Below are positions 33,619 through 43,158 of a stretch of DNA of 64,000 nt, piece after piece. The notes under the pieces are model-generated. The model searched no databases, was not told the DNA's origin, and was given only the letters and a program-made list of their open reading frames with translations. Within the stretch, counting starts at the first letter, position 1; every line of letters begins with the position of its first letter. The translations under genes were made by a program, and so were the position numbers. The stretch is from Rhodovulum strictum (lineage in GTDB: Bacteria > Pseudomonadota > Alphaproteobacteria > Rhodobacterales > Rhodobacteraceae): assembly GCF_009649175.1 (NCBI RefSeq), contig NZ_WJPO01000022.1, forward strand, positions 1-64,000, in the 5' to 3' direction.

Positions 33619-34707
33619 TCAGGCGTGGGGGCCGGGGGCGATCACGCTGTCGGAATGGCCCTCGACCAGCCGCAGGAAGGCGTCGATCTCGTCATCCGTG
33701 GTACACCAGGAACAGACCAGACGGGCCGAAAGCGGCTGATCGCCGGGGCCGTCCAGCGACTGGTCCATCGGCCAGAGGTAATATTGCGCGCCCGCCTTCT
33801 GGGCCCGGCGATGCCCCTCGCGCGGCCAGGCGGCGAAGACGGAATTGGCCTGGGTCGGGTGCAGAAGCGTGGCGCCGGGCAGCGCGGCGATGCCGGAGGA
33901 CAGGCGCTGCGCGGCGGCATTGGCGCGCGTGGCCATCTTGCGCCACAGATCGTCCTTGAGATAGGCTGCCATCTGCGCCGACAGATACCGGTGCTTGGAG
34001 AAAAGATGCCCGCCGCGCTTGCGCCGAAGCTCGAATTCCCAGGCGCGGGCGGGATCGAACAGCACCACCGCCTCGACCCCCATCAGCCCGTTCTTGGTGC
34101 CGCCAAAGGACAGCACATCGACGCCCGCCTTCCATGTCATCTCGGCCGGGCTGCACCCCGCCGAGACCAGCGCATTGGCAAAGCGCGCGCCGTCCATATG
34201 CACCGGCAGGCCCGCTTTCCGCGCCACGGCGCAGATCGCCGCGACCTCGGCCGGGGAATAGACCGCACCCGCCTCGGTCGCATTGGTGATCGAGACCGCG
34301 CCGCGCTGGACATTGTGCACGCCCGCCCGCGCGGTGAAGCCGATGGCGCGGGCCAGCGCGTCGGGGTCCACCTTCGCATGATCGCCGCCCACCAGCGTCA
34401 GCTTGGCGCCGCCGGTGAAGAATTCGGGCGCGCCGCATTCGTCTTCTTCGACATGGGCGTTCTGGTGGCAATAGATCGTGGCCCAGGGCGGGCAAAGGCA
34501 GGCCAGCGCCAGCGCATTCGCTGCGGTGCCGGTGGCGACCAGATACACCTCGGCCTCGGGCGCCTCGAAGGCGATGCGGATTGCGTCGCGCACCTCGGTC
34601 GTGGTCACGTCATTGCCATAGGGCATGGTGTGGCCGTGATTGGCCTCGATAAGCGCCTCCAGGATCTGGGGCGGTACGGGCGCGGTGTTGTCCGAGGCGA
34701 AATGCAC
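33619..34707 (-). CDS. ltaE: Low-specificity threonine aldolase family protein
   Basis: This 362-residue PLP-dependent enzyme is of the beta-eliminating lyase type that cleaves L-threonine or allo-threonine to glycine and acetaldehyde. Visible motifs are FASDNTAPVPPQ, VATGTAANALAL, PVHMDGARFANAL and the PLP lysine in SFGGTKNG. The GTG at 34707 has GAGGAGC upstream and places FASDN at the usual N-terminus. It follows ycgN by two bases. Confidence 0.88.
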   Translation of the reverse strand: MHFASDNTAPVPPQILEALIEANHGHTMPYGNDVTTTEVRDAIRIAFEAPEAEVYLVATGTAANALALACLCPPWATIYCHQNAHVEEDECGAPEFFTGGAKLTLVGGDHAKVDPDALARAIGFTARAGVHNVQRGAVSITNATEAGAVYSPAEVAAICAVARKAGLPVHMDGARFANALVSAGCSPAEMTWKAGVDVLSFGGTKNGLMGVEAVVLFDPARAWEFELRRKRGGHLFSKHRYLSAQMAAYLKDDLWRKMATRANAAAQRLSSGIAALPGATLLHPTQANSVFAAWPREGHRRAQKAGAQYYLWPMDQSLDGPGDQPLSARLVCSWCTTDDEIDAFLRLVEGHSDSVIAPGPHA

Positions 34708-34709
34708 GA

Positions 34710-35180
34710 TCAAAGCTCCTCTTCGATGATGTGGTCTTCCCACTCCTCGAGGGGAATATCGAATTCAGGCAGTGTCCAGCCCCTTACCGACACGCCCGCC
34801 CGGTGGACGCTTTCGGCATCGCCCGAGACCAGCGGGTGCCAGTCGAGCAGCGGCTTGCCCTCCCACAGACGGCGATAGGCGCAGGAGGCGGGCATCCAAT
34901 AGGCAATGTCGGCGATGTTCTTCGGCGTCAGCACCACGCATTCGGGCACGATTGCCTTGCGGCAGTCGTAATTGCCGCAGCGGCAGGTGTCATCATCCAG
35001 CAGACGACAGGCGATGCGGGTAAAGACCACCTCGCCGGTATCGGCATCTTCCAGCTTGTTCAGGCAGCATTTGCCGCAGCCATCGCAGAGCGCCTCCCAT
35101 TCCTTTGGGGTCAGCTTCTGCATCGGCACCCTTTCCCAGAAGCGGGGGCGCAGGCCGGTGCGGTCGATGGGGTCTGACAT
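34710..35180 (-). CDS. YcgN family cysteine cluster protein
   Basis: This 156-residue protein of the UPF0260/YcgN family has a conserved cysteine cluster (CDGCGKCCLNKLED, CRLLDDDTCRCGNYDCRK, PECVVLTP, ASCAYRRL), likely binding zinc or an Fe-S cluster. The family's function is unknown. It sits in a tight minus-strand run between ribF and the aldolase gene. Confidence 0.88.
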   Translation of the reverse strand: MSDPIDRTGLRPRFWERVPMQKLTPKEWEALCDGCGKCCLNKLEDADTGEVVFTRIACRLLDDDTCRCGNYDCRKAIVPECVVLTPKNIADIAYWMPASCAYRRLWEGKPLLDWHPLVSGDAESVHRAGVSVRGWTLPEFDIPLEEWEDHIIEEEL

Positions 35181-35183
35181 GGC

Positions 35184-36143
35184 CTAGGGCCGCCAGGGCA
35201 GGGGCGGTTCCGTGGCGAGGATCTCGCGGGCGCGGGCGCAATCCCGCTCGATCTGGGCGACGAGCGCGTTGAGGCTATCGTATTTCGCCTCGTCGCGCAG
35301 GAACTCGACCAGCGCGACCGACAGATGCGTGCCGTAAAGGTCGCCCTTGAAGTCGAACAGGTAGCTTTCGCAATTGGGCACGTTCTCGCCGAACATCGGG
35401 CGCACCCCGATCGAGGCGACGCCGTCATGGCTGCCGGCATGCGGGCCGGACAGCACATCGACGCGCACCGCATAGACGCCAAAGCGCGGGCGGTGCAGGC
35501 CGTGGATCGACATGTTCGCGGTGGGATAGCCCAGCGCATGACCGCGCGAATCGCCGTGCAGCACCTCGCCCTCGATCCGGTGCCAATGGCCCAGCATGGC
35601 CGCGGCATCGCGCGGGCGGCCATCGGTCAGCGCCTCGCGGATCGCGGTCGAGGACACCTCGCCATGCGCGTTTTCCAGAAGATCGACGGCGGTCACGCGA
35701 AAGCCCAGTTCGTCGCCGAACTGGCGAAGCGCCGCGACATCGCCCGCGCGCCCCTTGCCGAAGCGGAAATCCTGGCCGACGACGACATGGGCAAGCCCCA
35801 GCCCCTCATGCAGCACCTCGCGGGCAAAGGCTTCGGGGGTCAGCCCGGCAAGCCTGCTGTCGAAGGGCAGTTCATACAGGTGGTCGATGCCCAGCTTGGC
35901 CATCCGGTTCACGCGCGCCTCGGCATTCATCAGCCGGAAAGGCGGGGCGTCGGGCGCGAAATGCTGGCGGGGATGGGGTTCGAAGGTAACGACGCCCAGC
36001 GGCACGCCCAGCCGCGCGGCCTCGGTCCGGGCAGCCTCGATCACCGTGCGGTGGCCAAGATGCACGCCATCGAAATTGCCCAGCGCGGCCACCGCGCCAC
36101 GTTCGCCCAGGGGGGCGCCTGCCCATGTGGTGAAGGTCTTCAT
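35184..36143 (-). CDS. ribF: Bifunctional riboflavin kinase/FAD synthetase
   Basis: This 319-residue RibF makes FMN and FAD from riboflavin. The N-terminal adenylyltransferase domain has GNFDGVHLGHRTVI and FEPHPRQHF, followed by VVVGQDFRFGKGRAGD and EVSSTAIREAL. The C-terminal kinase domain has GYPTANMSIHGLHRPRFGVYAV. Start 36143 (MKTFTTW) is preferred over 36179, whose extra residues are not conserved. Confidence 0.94.
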   Translation of the reverse strand: MKTFTTWAGAPLGERGAVAALGNFDGVHLGHRTVIEAARTEAARLGVPLGVVTFEPHPRQHFAPDAPPFRLMNAEARVNRMAKLGIDHLYELPFDSRLAGLTPEAFAREVLHEGLGLAHVVVGQDFRFGKGRAGDVAALRQFGDELGFRVTAVDLLENAHGEVSSTAIREALTDGRPRDAAAMLGHWHRIEGEVLHGDSRGHALGYPTANMSIHGLHRPRFGVYAVRVDVLSGPHAGSHDGVASIGVRPMFGENVPNCESYLFDFKGDLYGTHLSVALVEFLRDEAKYDSLNALVAQIERDCARAREILATEPPLPWRP

Positions 36144-36175
36144 CGGCCCGGGATTGCACCCAAGGCCGGGCCGCG

Positions 36176-36607
36176 TCAATCGAATTTCTTGGTCGGCGCC
36201 AGCACCGTCGCCTCGCCCTTGAGGACGGGCTTGCCATTGACCAGGCAGCGGGTGTCCAGCGTCACGCGGCGCTTGCCGTAGTCGATGGCCATCACCTCGA
36301 CCTCGGCCAGCACGACATCGCCGGGGCGCACGGGGGCAAGGAATTTCAGAGTCTGGCCCAGATAGATCGTGCCATGCCCCGGAAGCTGTTCGCCGATCAC
36401 CGCCGAGATCAGCCCCGCGGTCAGCATGCCATGCGCGATGCGGCCCTCGAAGATGGTGTCCATCGCGTAATCGTCATCCAGATGCACCGGATTGCGGTCG
36501 GTCGAGACCTCGGCGAACAACTCGATGTCGCGATCCGTCACCTCCTTGCGCAGGTGGCGGACCATGCCGACCTCGAGATCCTCGATGCAGATGGTTCCGC
36601 GTGGCAT
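36176..36607 (-). CDS. MaoC-like dehydratase
   Basis: This hot-dog fold protein of 143 residues has the hydratase 2 motif: Asp and His in STDRNPVHLDDDYA, then GRIAHGML. It resembles R-specific enoyl-CoA hydratases (PhaJ type), which supply 3-hydroxyacyl-CoA from beta-oxidation. The start at 36607 is chosen because GGGGGA lies 12 bases upstream; the ATG at 36619 directly abuts that sequence. Confidence 0.85.
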   Translation of the reverse strand: MPRGTICIEDLEVGMVRHLRKEVTDRDIELFAEVSTDRNPVHLDDDYAMDTIFEGRIAHGMLTAGLISAVIGEQLPGHGTIYLGQTLKFLAPVRPGDVVLAEVEVMAIDYGKRRVTLDTRCLVNGKPVLKGEATVLAPTKKFD

Positions 36608-36747
36608 GTTGTCGAGCATTCCCCCGGCTCCCCGGATTCTCATGTTGCGGTGCAGCATAGCGAAGCCGGTCCCAGCCTGCAACGGCGAAGGGTAATATTT
36701 CGTTACGGAACCCGCAGGCGTCGCAACTTTGTTGCGTGCGGCGTGGT

Positions 36748-37617
36748 CTAGCGCAGGAAGCCCATGGCATAGGTGGGGCTTGCCATTTCGCGCGACAGAT
36801 AGGCCGACAGTGCGGCGGGGTCGGGGGCGCGGCCGGTTTGCGTCTCGGCGGCGGCCAGCCCGCCGGTGATGAAGATCGAATCGAGATCCTCGCCCAGCGC
36901 GCCGCGGATATCGGTCGCGATGCCGTCGCCGATACACAGGATCTGGTAGTCGGGCACCTCGGCAATCTGTGCCAGCCGCTGGCGGGCAAGATCGTAGATC
37001 GGCGGGTGCGGCTTGCCGAAGTACAGGCTCTCGCCGCCCATCTCGGTATAAAGCTGCGCGACCGCGCCGCCGCACCATTCCCGCGTCTCGCCCCGGTCCA
37101 CGACGATATCGGGATTGGCGCAAAGCAGCTTCATGCCCTTGTTCTTGGCGTAAAGCAGCTGCGGGCGCAGCTCTGCGGGGGCGGCATGGGCGTCGAACGG
37201 GCCGGTGCAGACGATGCCCTCGGCCTGGTCCAGCGGGACGCGCTCGATCGCGACCGGGTTCTCGACGATCCGGATCGGATCGAAGAAAGACTCATCCTCG
37301 TCGGTGCCCATGAAGAAGACCCGCTGCCCGACCGCACCCCGGAACATCGCCGCCCGCGCCGCATCGCCCGAGGTGGCGATGGTGTCCCAGCAATCGGCGG
37401 GAACGCCGATACGCTCGATCTGGCCCGCGACCGCCTTGCGATGGCGCGGCGCGTTGGTCAGCAGCACCACGACCCCGCCGCCCGCCTTGTAGCGCTGCAA
37501 CGCGGCGACCGCGTCGGGGAACGCCTCGCGCCCATTATGCACGCAGCCCCACAGATCGACGAAAAGCGCGCGGTAGCGGGCGGAAACCTCGTCCAGGCGG
37601 TCGATGATCGGGGTCAT
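36748..37617 (-). CDS. HAD-IIA family sugar phosphatase-like hydrolase
   Basis: This 289-residue protein is of the NagD-like class (TIGR01459 type). HAD motif I reads LFVDLWGCVHNG, where the second aspartate of DxD is replaced by a tryptophan-glycine stretch as in this subfamily; motif II is LLTNAPRH, and the C-terminal part has YFGKPHPPIYD and CIGDGIATDIRGA. The substrate cannot be deduced. The stretch from 36620 to 36747 holds no gene. Confidence 0.82.
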   Translation of the reverse strand: MTPIIDRLDEVSARYRALFVDLWGCVHNGREAFPDAVAALQRYKAGGGVVVLLTNAPRHRKAVAGQIERIGVPADCWDTIATSGDAARAAMFRGAVGQRVFFMGTDEDESFFDPIRIVENPVAIERVPLDQAEGIVCTGPFDAHAAPAELRPQLLYAKNKGMKLLCANPDIVVDRGETREWCGGAVAQLYTEMGGESLYFGKPHPPIYDLARQRLAQIAEVPDYQILCIGDGIATDIRGALGEDLDSIFITGGLAAAETQTGRAPDPAALSAYLSREMASPTYAMGFLR

Positions 37618-37633
37618 GGGCGGTCCTTGGATG

Positions 37634-37655
37634 GGGGCGCCGCGGCGGGCGCCCC
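37634..37655 (-). terminator. GC-rich hairpin after ppaC
   Basis: GGGGCGCC (37634-37641) pairs with GGCGCCCC (37648-37655) around a six-base loop. It lacks a T tract and fills the gap between the pyrophosphatase and HAD genes. Confidence 0.4.
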
Positions 37656-37661
37656 TTGGGA

Positions 37662-38582
37662 TCAGAGTTGCAGGGCGGGCAGGATCTGCTTTTTCCGGCT
37701 GACGATGCCGGGCAGAACGACCGTGTCGCCCGCGACCGTGGCGGCAAAGCTCTTCTCGGCGATCTGCTTGACCAGATCGTTCGGCACCAGAAGCGTCGCT
37801 TCTTCGCGCAGGATGTCCACCACGAACAGCAGCACCTGATCGGCGCCGTCTTCCCGGGCAACCGTGACCATCGACTCCATCAGGCTGGCCTTGCGGTCGA
37901 GTACCGTCCTGGGCGAGGTGGTTTCCAGAACGGAGACGCGGAACTGCTTGCCCGCGATCTCGTATTCCTTGGAATCCATCCGCAGCAGTTCGGCATCCGA
38001 AAAGGCCGAGACATCGGACTTGGCGGCGAACATCTCGGCGGCATAGTCGGGGATCGACAAACCCAGATCGGCGGCCAGCGCCTCGGCCAGCGCCTTGTCT
38101 GCGGGCGTGGTGGTGGGCGAGCGGAATTCCAGCGTGTCGGACAGGATGCAGGACAGCATCGTGCCCTTGATCGCCGCGGGCATTTTCGCGGCATCCGTGC
38201 CCATCAGGTCATGCATGATGGTGGCGGTGCAGGCGACCGGGCGCACGGTGATGTCGATGGGCGCGCGCGTCTTGAGCCCGCCGACCAGCATGTGGTGGTC
38301 GATCAGCGCGATGACATTGGCCTCGTTGATCGAGGCGGGCAGTTCGGCGGGGTTGTTGGTGTCGACCACGACCACATCCTCGCCCGGCGCGACATCGGCG
38401 ATGATCTCGGGCTGGGGCAGGGTCCAGCGGCCAAGCACGAATTTCGCCTCGGTGTTGGGCTCGCCCAGCAGCTTCGCCTCGGCCTTGCGGCCCTGGACTT
38501 CGGAAAGATACCAGGCCCAGATGATCGGCGAGCCGGTGGAATCGGTGTCGGGGGACTTGTGGCCAAGGACCTTGATCGTCAT
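37662..38582 (-). CDS. ppaC: Manganese-dependent inorganic pyrophosphatase
   Basis: This 306-residue family II pyrophosphatase belongs to the DHH superfamily. Metal-binding motifs are GHKSPDTDS at the N-terminus, VVVDTNNPAELP and ALIDHHMLVGG; the C-terminal domain ends SRKKQILPALQL with the family's SRKKQ signature. It hydrolyses pyrophosphate released by biosynthesis. It is the first gene of the minus-strand run and divergent from groES. Confidence 0.94.
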   Translation of the reverse strand: MTIKVLGHKSPDTDSTGSPIIWAWYLSEVQGRKAEAKLLGEPNTEAKFVLGRWTLPQPEIIADVAPGEDVVVVDTNNPAELPASINEANVIALIDHHMLVGGLKTRAPIDITVRPVACTATIMHDLMGTDAAKMPAAIKGTMLSCILSDTLEFRSPTTTPADKALAEALAADLGLSIPDYAAEMFAAKSDVSAFSDAELLRMDSKEYEIAGKQFRVSVLETTSPRTVLDRKASLMESMVTVAREDGADQVLLFVVDILREEATLLVPNDLVKQIAEKSFAATVAGDTVVLPGIVSRKKQILPALQL

Positions 38583-38733
38583 GGGAATGTCCGCTTGTCA
38601 GGAATGTCGGTCGGGCGCCCTTATAGGCAGGGGCGCGGGGCTTGTCACGGGGGCGGCAGGCAAAGGTTTCGTGACGGTGGGCGCGCCGTATTTTAAAGGG
38701 GCAGGCGCGAGAATTTTTTCGCCCTGCGGCTTC

Positions 38734-38762
38734 TTGACAGGCTTTCGGCTTGTGCCTAACTC
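38734..38762 (+). promoter_or_regulatory. groESL promoter, heat-shock-like
   Basis: TTGACA (38734-38739, preceded by C) is followed after 17 bases by TAACTC. The pattern CTTGAC-N17-CTAACT fits the alphaproteobacterial RpoH consensus about as well as sigma-70. The position just before the CIRCE element supports it. Confidence 0.55.
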
Positions 38763-38769
38763 AGCGCCG

Positions 38770-38796
38770 TTAGCACTCAACGGGTGCGAGTGACAA
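38770..38796 (+). promoter_or_regulatory. CIRCE operator (HrcA site), one imperfect arm
   Basis: TTAGCACTC (38770-38778), a nine-base spacer and GAGTGACAA (38788-38796) match CIRCE, whose right arm is GAGTGCTAA; two of nine bases differ on the right. It lies 34 bases before groES. HrcA would repress groESL through it; hrcA is not in the window. Confidence 0.85.
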
Positions 38797-38829
38797 CAGA
38801 TCACACCCTGAACCAAGGAGCGTTCAAAG

Positions 38830-39117
38830 ATGGCATTCAAACCGCTGCATGACCGGGTTCTGGTCCGCCGTGTGGAAAGCGACGAGAAGACCAAGGGCGG
38901 TCTGATCATCCCCGACAGCGCGAAGGAAAAACCGGCCGAGGGCGAAGTCATCGCCTGCGGCGAAGGTGCGCGCAAGGATTCGGGCGAGCTGATCGCGATG
39001 TCGGTCAAGACCGGCGACCGCGTGCTCTTCGGCAAATGGTCGGGCACCGAGGTGACGATCGACGGCCAGGAACTGCTGATCATGAAGGAAAGCGACATCC
39101 TCGGCATTCTCGCCTGA
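38830..39117 (+). CDS. groES: Co-chaperonin GroES
   Basis: This 95-residue co-chaperonin is full length, with [19 protein letters not shown], the mobile loop [16 protein letters not shown] and the C-terminal [13 protein letters not shown] type ending ([14 protein letters not shown]). It caps GroEL during protein folding. AAGGAGCG precedes the start. Confidence 0.97.
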   Translation: MAFKPLHDRVLVRRVESDEKTKGGLIIPDSAKEKPAEGEVIACGEGARKDSGELIAMSVKTGDRVLFGKWSGTEVTIDGQELLIMKESDILGILA

Positions 39118-39135
39118 GCCGTCGCAACAACGTAA

Positions 39136-40797
<1,662 letters not shown>

Positions 40798-40820
40798 TCC
40801 ATCCCTCGGGACGGACCGCA

Positions 40821-40851
40821 AAGGGGCCGCGCTTGCGGCCCCTTCTTTTTT
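40821..40851 (+). terminator. Rho-independent terminator after groEL
   Basis: AAGGGGCCGC (40821-40830) and GCGGCCCCTT (40835-40844) form a perfect ten-pair stem with the loop GCTT, followed by CTTTTTT. A diverged copy of this terminator and its flank lies downstream of the next gene. Confidence 0.92.
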
Positions 40852-40902
40852 GTTCCGGCGCGTGTATCTAGGAAGCGTTGGGCCGTTGGCGGGGTAAGGT
40901 CG

Positions 40903-41541
40903 ATGTCACGCAAGCCTGGAATTCTGGCCGCTTCATGTCTCGCGCTTGCCGCAGGGGGCGGCCAGGCAGAAGTCTGCGACTACAAACCCTCGAAGCTCGT
41001 CGGAAATGCGGCGACGGCGGTGGGCGCAACCGTGGCCGGTGGCGCCTCGGCGGCGGGTGTCGGAATGAAGGCGCTGGGTTATTACACGCTGGTCCATTCG
41101 GGGTCCGGCCTGACCATGCTGGGATCGACCGCAGCCGGGGCGTCAGCGGCCGGAACCGTCGGAATAATCGCCGGGACGGCCGGTGCCATCGGCAGCATCG
41201 GAAGCGTGCTGATGGCCCCTGTCACGGTCGCTCTGGGTGCGGTCGCGTTTGTCGGCGCAGGTGCCTATGAGGGGTACTGTTATTTCAGGGTCGAGCGTGT
41301 CACCGACCCCTATGACGTCCGCAGGATCATCGAAAGCATTGCCGCCAATGACGGTGCCGTTGCAATCGTACGGACGGCGGATGGCGATGCGATGGCGCTT
41401 CGGACAGAAAGCGGCGTCGAAACCTATCTTCTGCGCAACCTGTACATCGCAGACGGCCAGTTGAAGCATCGAAAATGGGGGCCGATCCCGAACCGGACAC
41501 TCGGGCCAATCGTCTACACGGTGCCGCAAGAGTTGGAATAG
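40903..41541 (+). CDS. Secreted hypothetical protein with Gly/Ala-rich hydrophobic core
   Basis: I do not recognise this 212-residue protein. It begins with a signal peptide (MSRKPGILAASCLALAAGGGQA), then VCDYKPSKLVGN, then about 90 residues dominated by glycine, alanine and small hydrophobic residues (TVAGGASAAGVGMKAL, AAGASAAGTVGIIAG, APVTVALGAVAFVGAG), resembling membrane-inserting glycine-zipper segments. The C-terminal part (FRVERVTDPYDVRRIIES, GVETYLLRNLYIADG) is polar. Codon use has more A- and T-ending codons than neighbours. It sits between two copies of the same terminator sequence, which suggests acquisition. Confidence 0.7.
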   Translation: MSRKPGILAASCLALAAGGGQAEVCDYKPSKLVGNAATAVGATVAGGASAAGVGMKALGYYTLVHSGSGLTMLGSTAAGASAAGTVGIIAGTAGAIGSIGSVLMAPVTVALGAVAFVGAGAYEGYCYFRVERVTDPYDVRRIIESIAANDGAVAIVRTADGDAMALRTESGVETYLLRNLYIADGQLKHRKWGPIPNRTLGPIVYTVPQELE

Positions 41542-41553
41542 GGCGCCTGAGCT

Positions 41554-41600
41554 ATCCCCCGCGACGGATCGCAAAGGGCCGGGCTTGCGTCCCCTTTTTC
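41554..41600 (+). repeat. Diverged copy of the groEL terminator region
   Basis: This stretch resembles 40801-40852: both read ATCCC, then GACGGA, then CGCAAAGGG, then GCTTGCG and CCCCTT with T runs. The stem here is imperfect (AAAGGGC against GTCCCCTTT), but TTTTT follows, so it probably still ends the hypothetical gene's transcript. The copies lie 753 bases apart on the same strand. Confidence 0.65.
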
Positions 41601-41706
41601 GTTGCCCGCGATTTGGGCAGGGGTCAGGCGGGCGGGGCCCGGGTGCGGGGCGGCTGTTGCCCCTGCGCCGCGCGCGCGTAGAGTAACGGGGATGGAGGGA
41701 CGCGCG

Positions 41707-43158
41707 ATGGATCACCGCCGGGAAATCCGATTCCTGCTGAACGGCGATGAGGTTCGGCTGGCCGAGGTCGGCGCCGAGGACATGGCGCTGGATTTCCTGC
41801 GCCTTCAGCGCCGTCTGACCGGCACCAAGGAAGGCTGTGCCGAGGGCGATTGCGGGGCCTGCACGGTGCTGGTGGGGCGGCTGACCGGGGGCGGGCTGGT
41901 CTATGAGCCGGTCAATGCCTGCATCCGCCCGCTGGCCACGCTGGATGGCTGCCATGTGGTGACGATCGAGCATCTGGCGGGGCCGGGCGGGGCCTTGCAT
42001 CCGGTTCAGGCGGCGATGGTGGCCCATCACGGCAGCCAATGCGGTTTCTGCACGCCGGGGATCGTGATGGCGCTGGTCGCGCTATGGCTCTCGACGCCCG
42101 CGCCGGGGCGCGCGGCGGTCGAGGAGGCGCTTCAGGGCAATCTGTGCCGCTGCACGGGCTATGCGCCGATCCTGCGCGCGGCCGAGGCGATGGGCGGGTT
42201 CGGGGACCGTGCGGCCGATCCGCTGGTGACTGGGCAGGGCACTGTGGCGGCGCGGCTGGCCGGGCTGCGCGACGGGCGGCGGGTCGAGGTGGCGCGCGGG
42301 GAAAGCCGGGCGATCCTGCCTGCGGATGTGGAGGATTTCGCGGCGCTTCTGGTCGCGATGCCCGAGGCGGTCGTGGTGGCGGGGGCGACCGATGTGGGGC
42401 TGTGGGTGACCAAGGGGCTGAGGCGCATTTCGCCTGCGATCTTTGTCGGCCATCTCGACGCGCTGCGCCGGGTCGAGACGCGCGAGGGCGCGCTGCATAT
42501 CGGCGCGGGCGCCAGCTATGCCGAGGCGCAGGGTCCGCTGGTCGCGGCCTTTCCGCATCTGGCGGGCTACTGGTCGCGGATCGGCGGGCCGCAGGTGCGC
42601 GCGGCGGGCACGATCGGGGGCAATATCGCGAACGGCTCGCCCATCGGCGACACGCCGCCCGCCTTGATCGCGCTGGGGGCCGAGGTTGTGCTGCGCCGGG
42701 GCGATGCGCGGCGGGTGCTGCCGCTGGAGGCGTTCTTTCTGGACTATGGCCGGCAGGACCGCGCGCCGGGCGAGTTCGTCGAAACCCTGCGCATCCCGCT
42801 TTCGGGGCCGGGCACGCACCATGCCGCTTACAAGATCTCGAAACGCCGGGACGAGGATATATCGACCCTTGCCGCCGCCTTTGCCGTGACGGTCGAGGGC
42901 GGGATCGTGAGGGCGGCGCGGATTGCCTTTGGCGGCATGGCCGGGGTGCCGAAGCGCGCCGCCCATGCCGAGGCGGCGCTGGTGGGGCGACCGTGGTGCG
43001 AGGCCGCGCTGGTCGCGGCGGCGGCGGACCTGCCGCGCGATTTCACGCCGCTGACCGATTGGCGCGGCACGGCCGACTACCGGATGAAGGTCGCGCAGAA
43101 CCTGTTCCGGCGGTTCTGGCTTGAGCAGGGCGAGGCCCGGACCGGAGGCGCGGCATGA
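41707..43158 (+). CDS. xdhA: Xanthine dehydrogenase small subunit
   Basis: This 483-residue protein carries two 2Fe-2S clusters and FAD. The first cluster uses C44, C49, C52 and C72 (GCAEGDCGACTV); the second uses C112, C115, C147 and C149 (CGFCTPG, LCRCTGY). The FAD domain has VVAGATDVGLWVTK and AGTIGGNIANGSPIGDTPP. It moves electrons from the Mo site to NAD+. Start 41707 is chosen for the GGAGGG eight bases upstream; 41692 is also in frame. Confidence 0.94.
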   Translation: MDHRREIRFLLNGDEVRLAEVGAEDMALDFLRLQRRLTGTKEGCAEGDCGACTVLVGRLTGGGLVYEPVNACIRPLATLDGCHVVTIEHLAGPGGALHPVQAAMVAHHGSQCGFCTPGIVMALVALWLSTPAPGRAAVEEALQGNLCRCTGYAPILRAAEAMGGFGDRAADPLVTGQGTVAARLAGLRDGRRVEVARGESRAILPADVEDFAALLVAMPEAVVVAGATDVGLWVTKGLRRISPAIFVGHLDALRRVETREGALHIGAGASYAEAQGPLVAAFPHLAGYWSRIGGPQVRAAGTIGGNIANGSPIGDTPPALIALGAEVVLRRGDARRVLPLEAFFLDYGRQDRAPGEFVETLRIPLSGPGTHHAAYKISKRRDEDISTLAAAFAVTVEGGIVRAARIAFGGMAGVPKRAAHAEAALVGRPWCEAALVAAAADLPRDFTPLTDWRGTADYRMKVAQNLFRRFWLEQGEARTGGAA

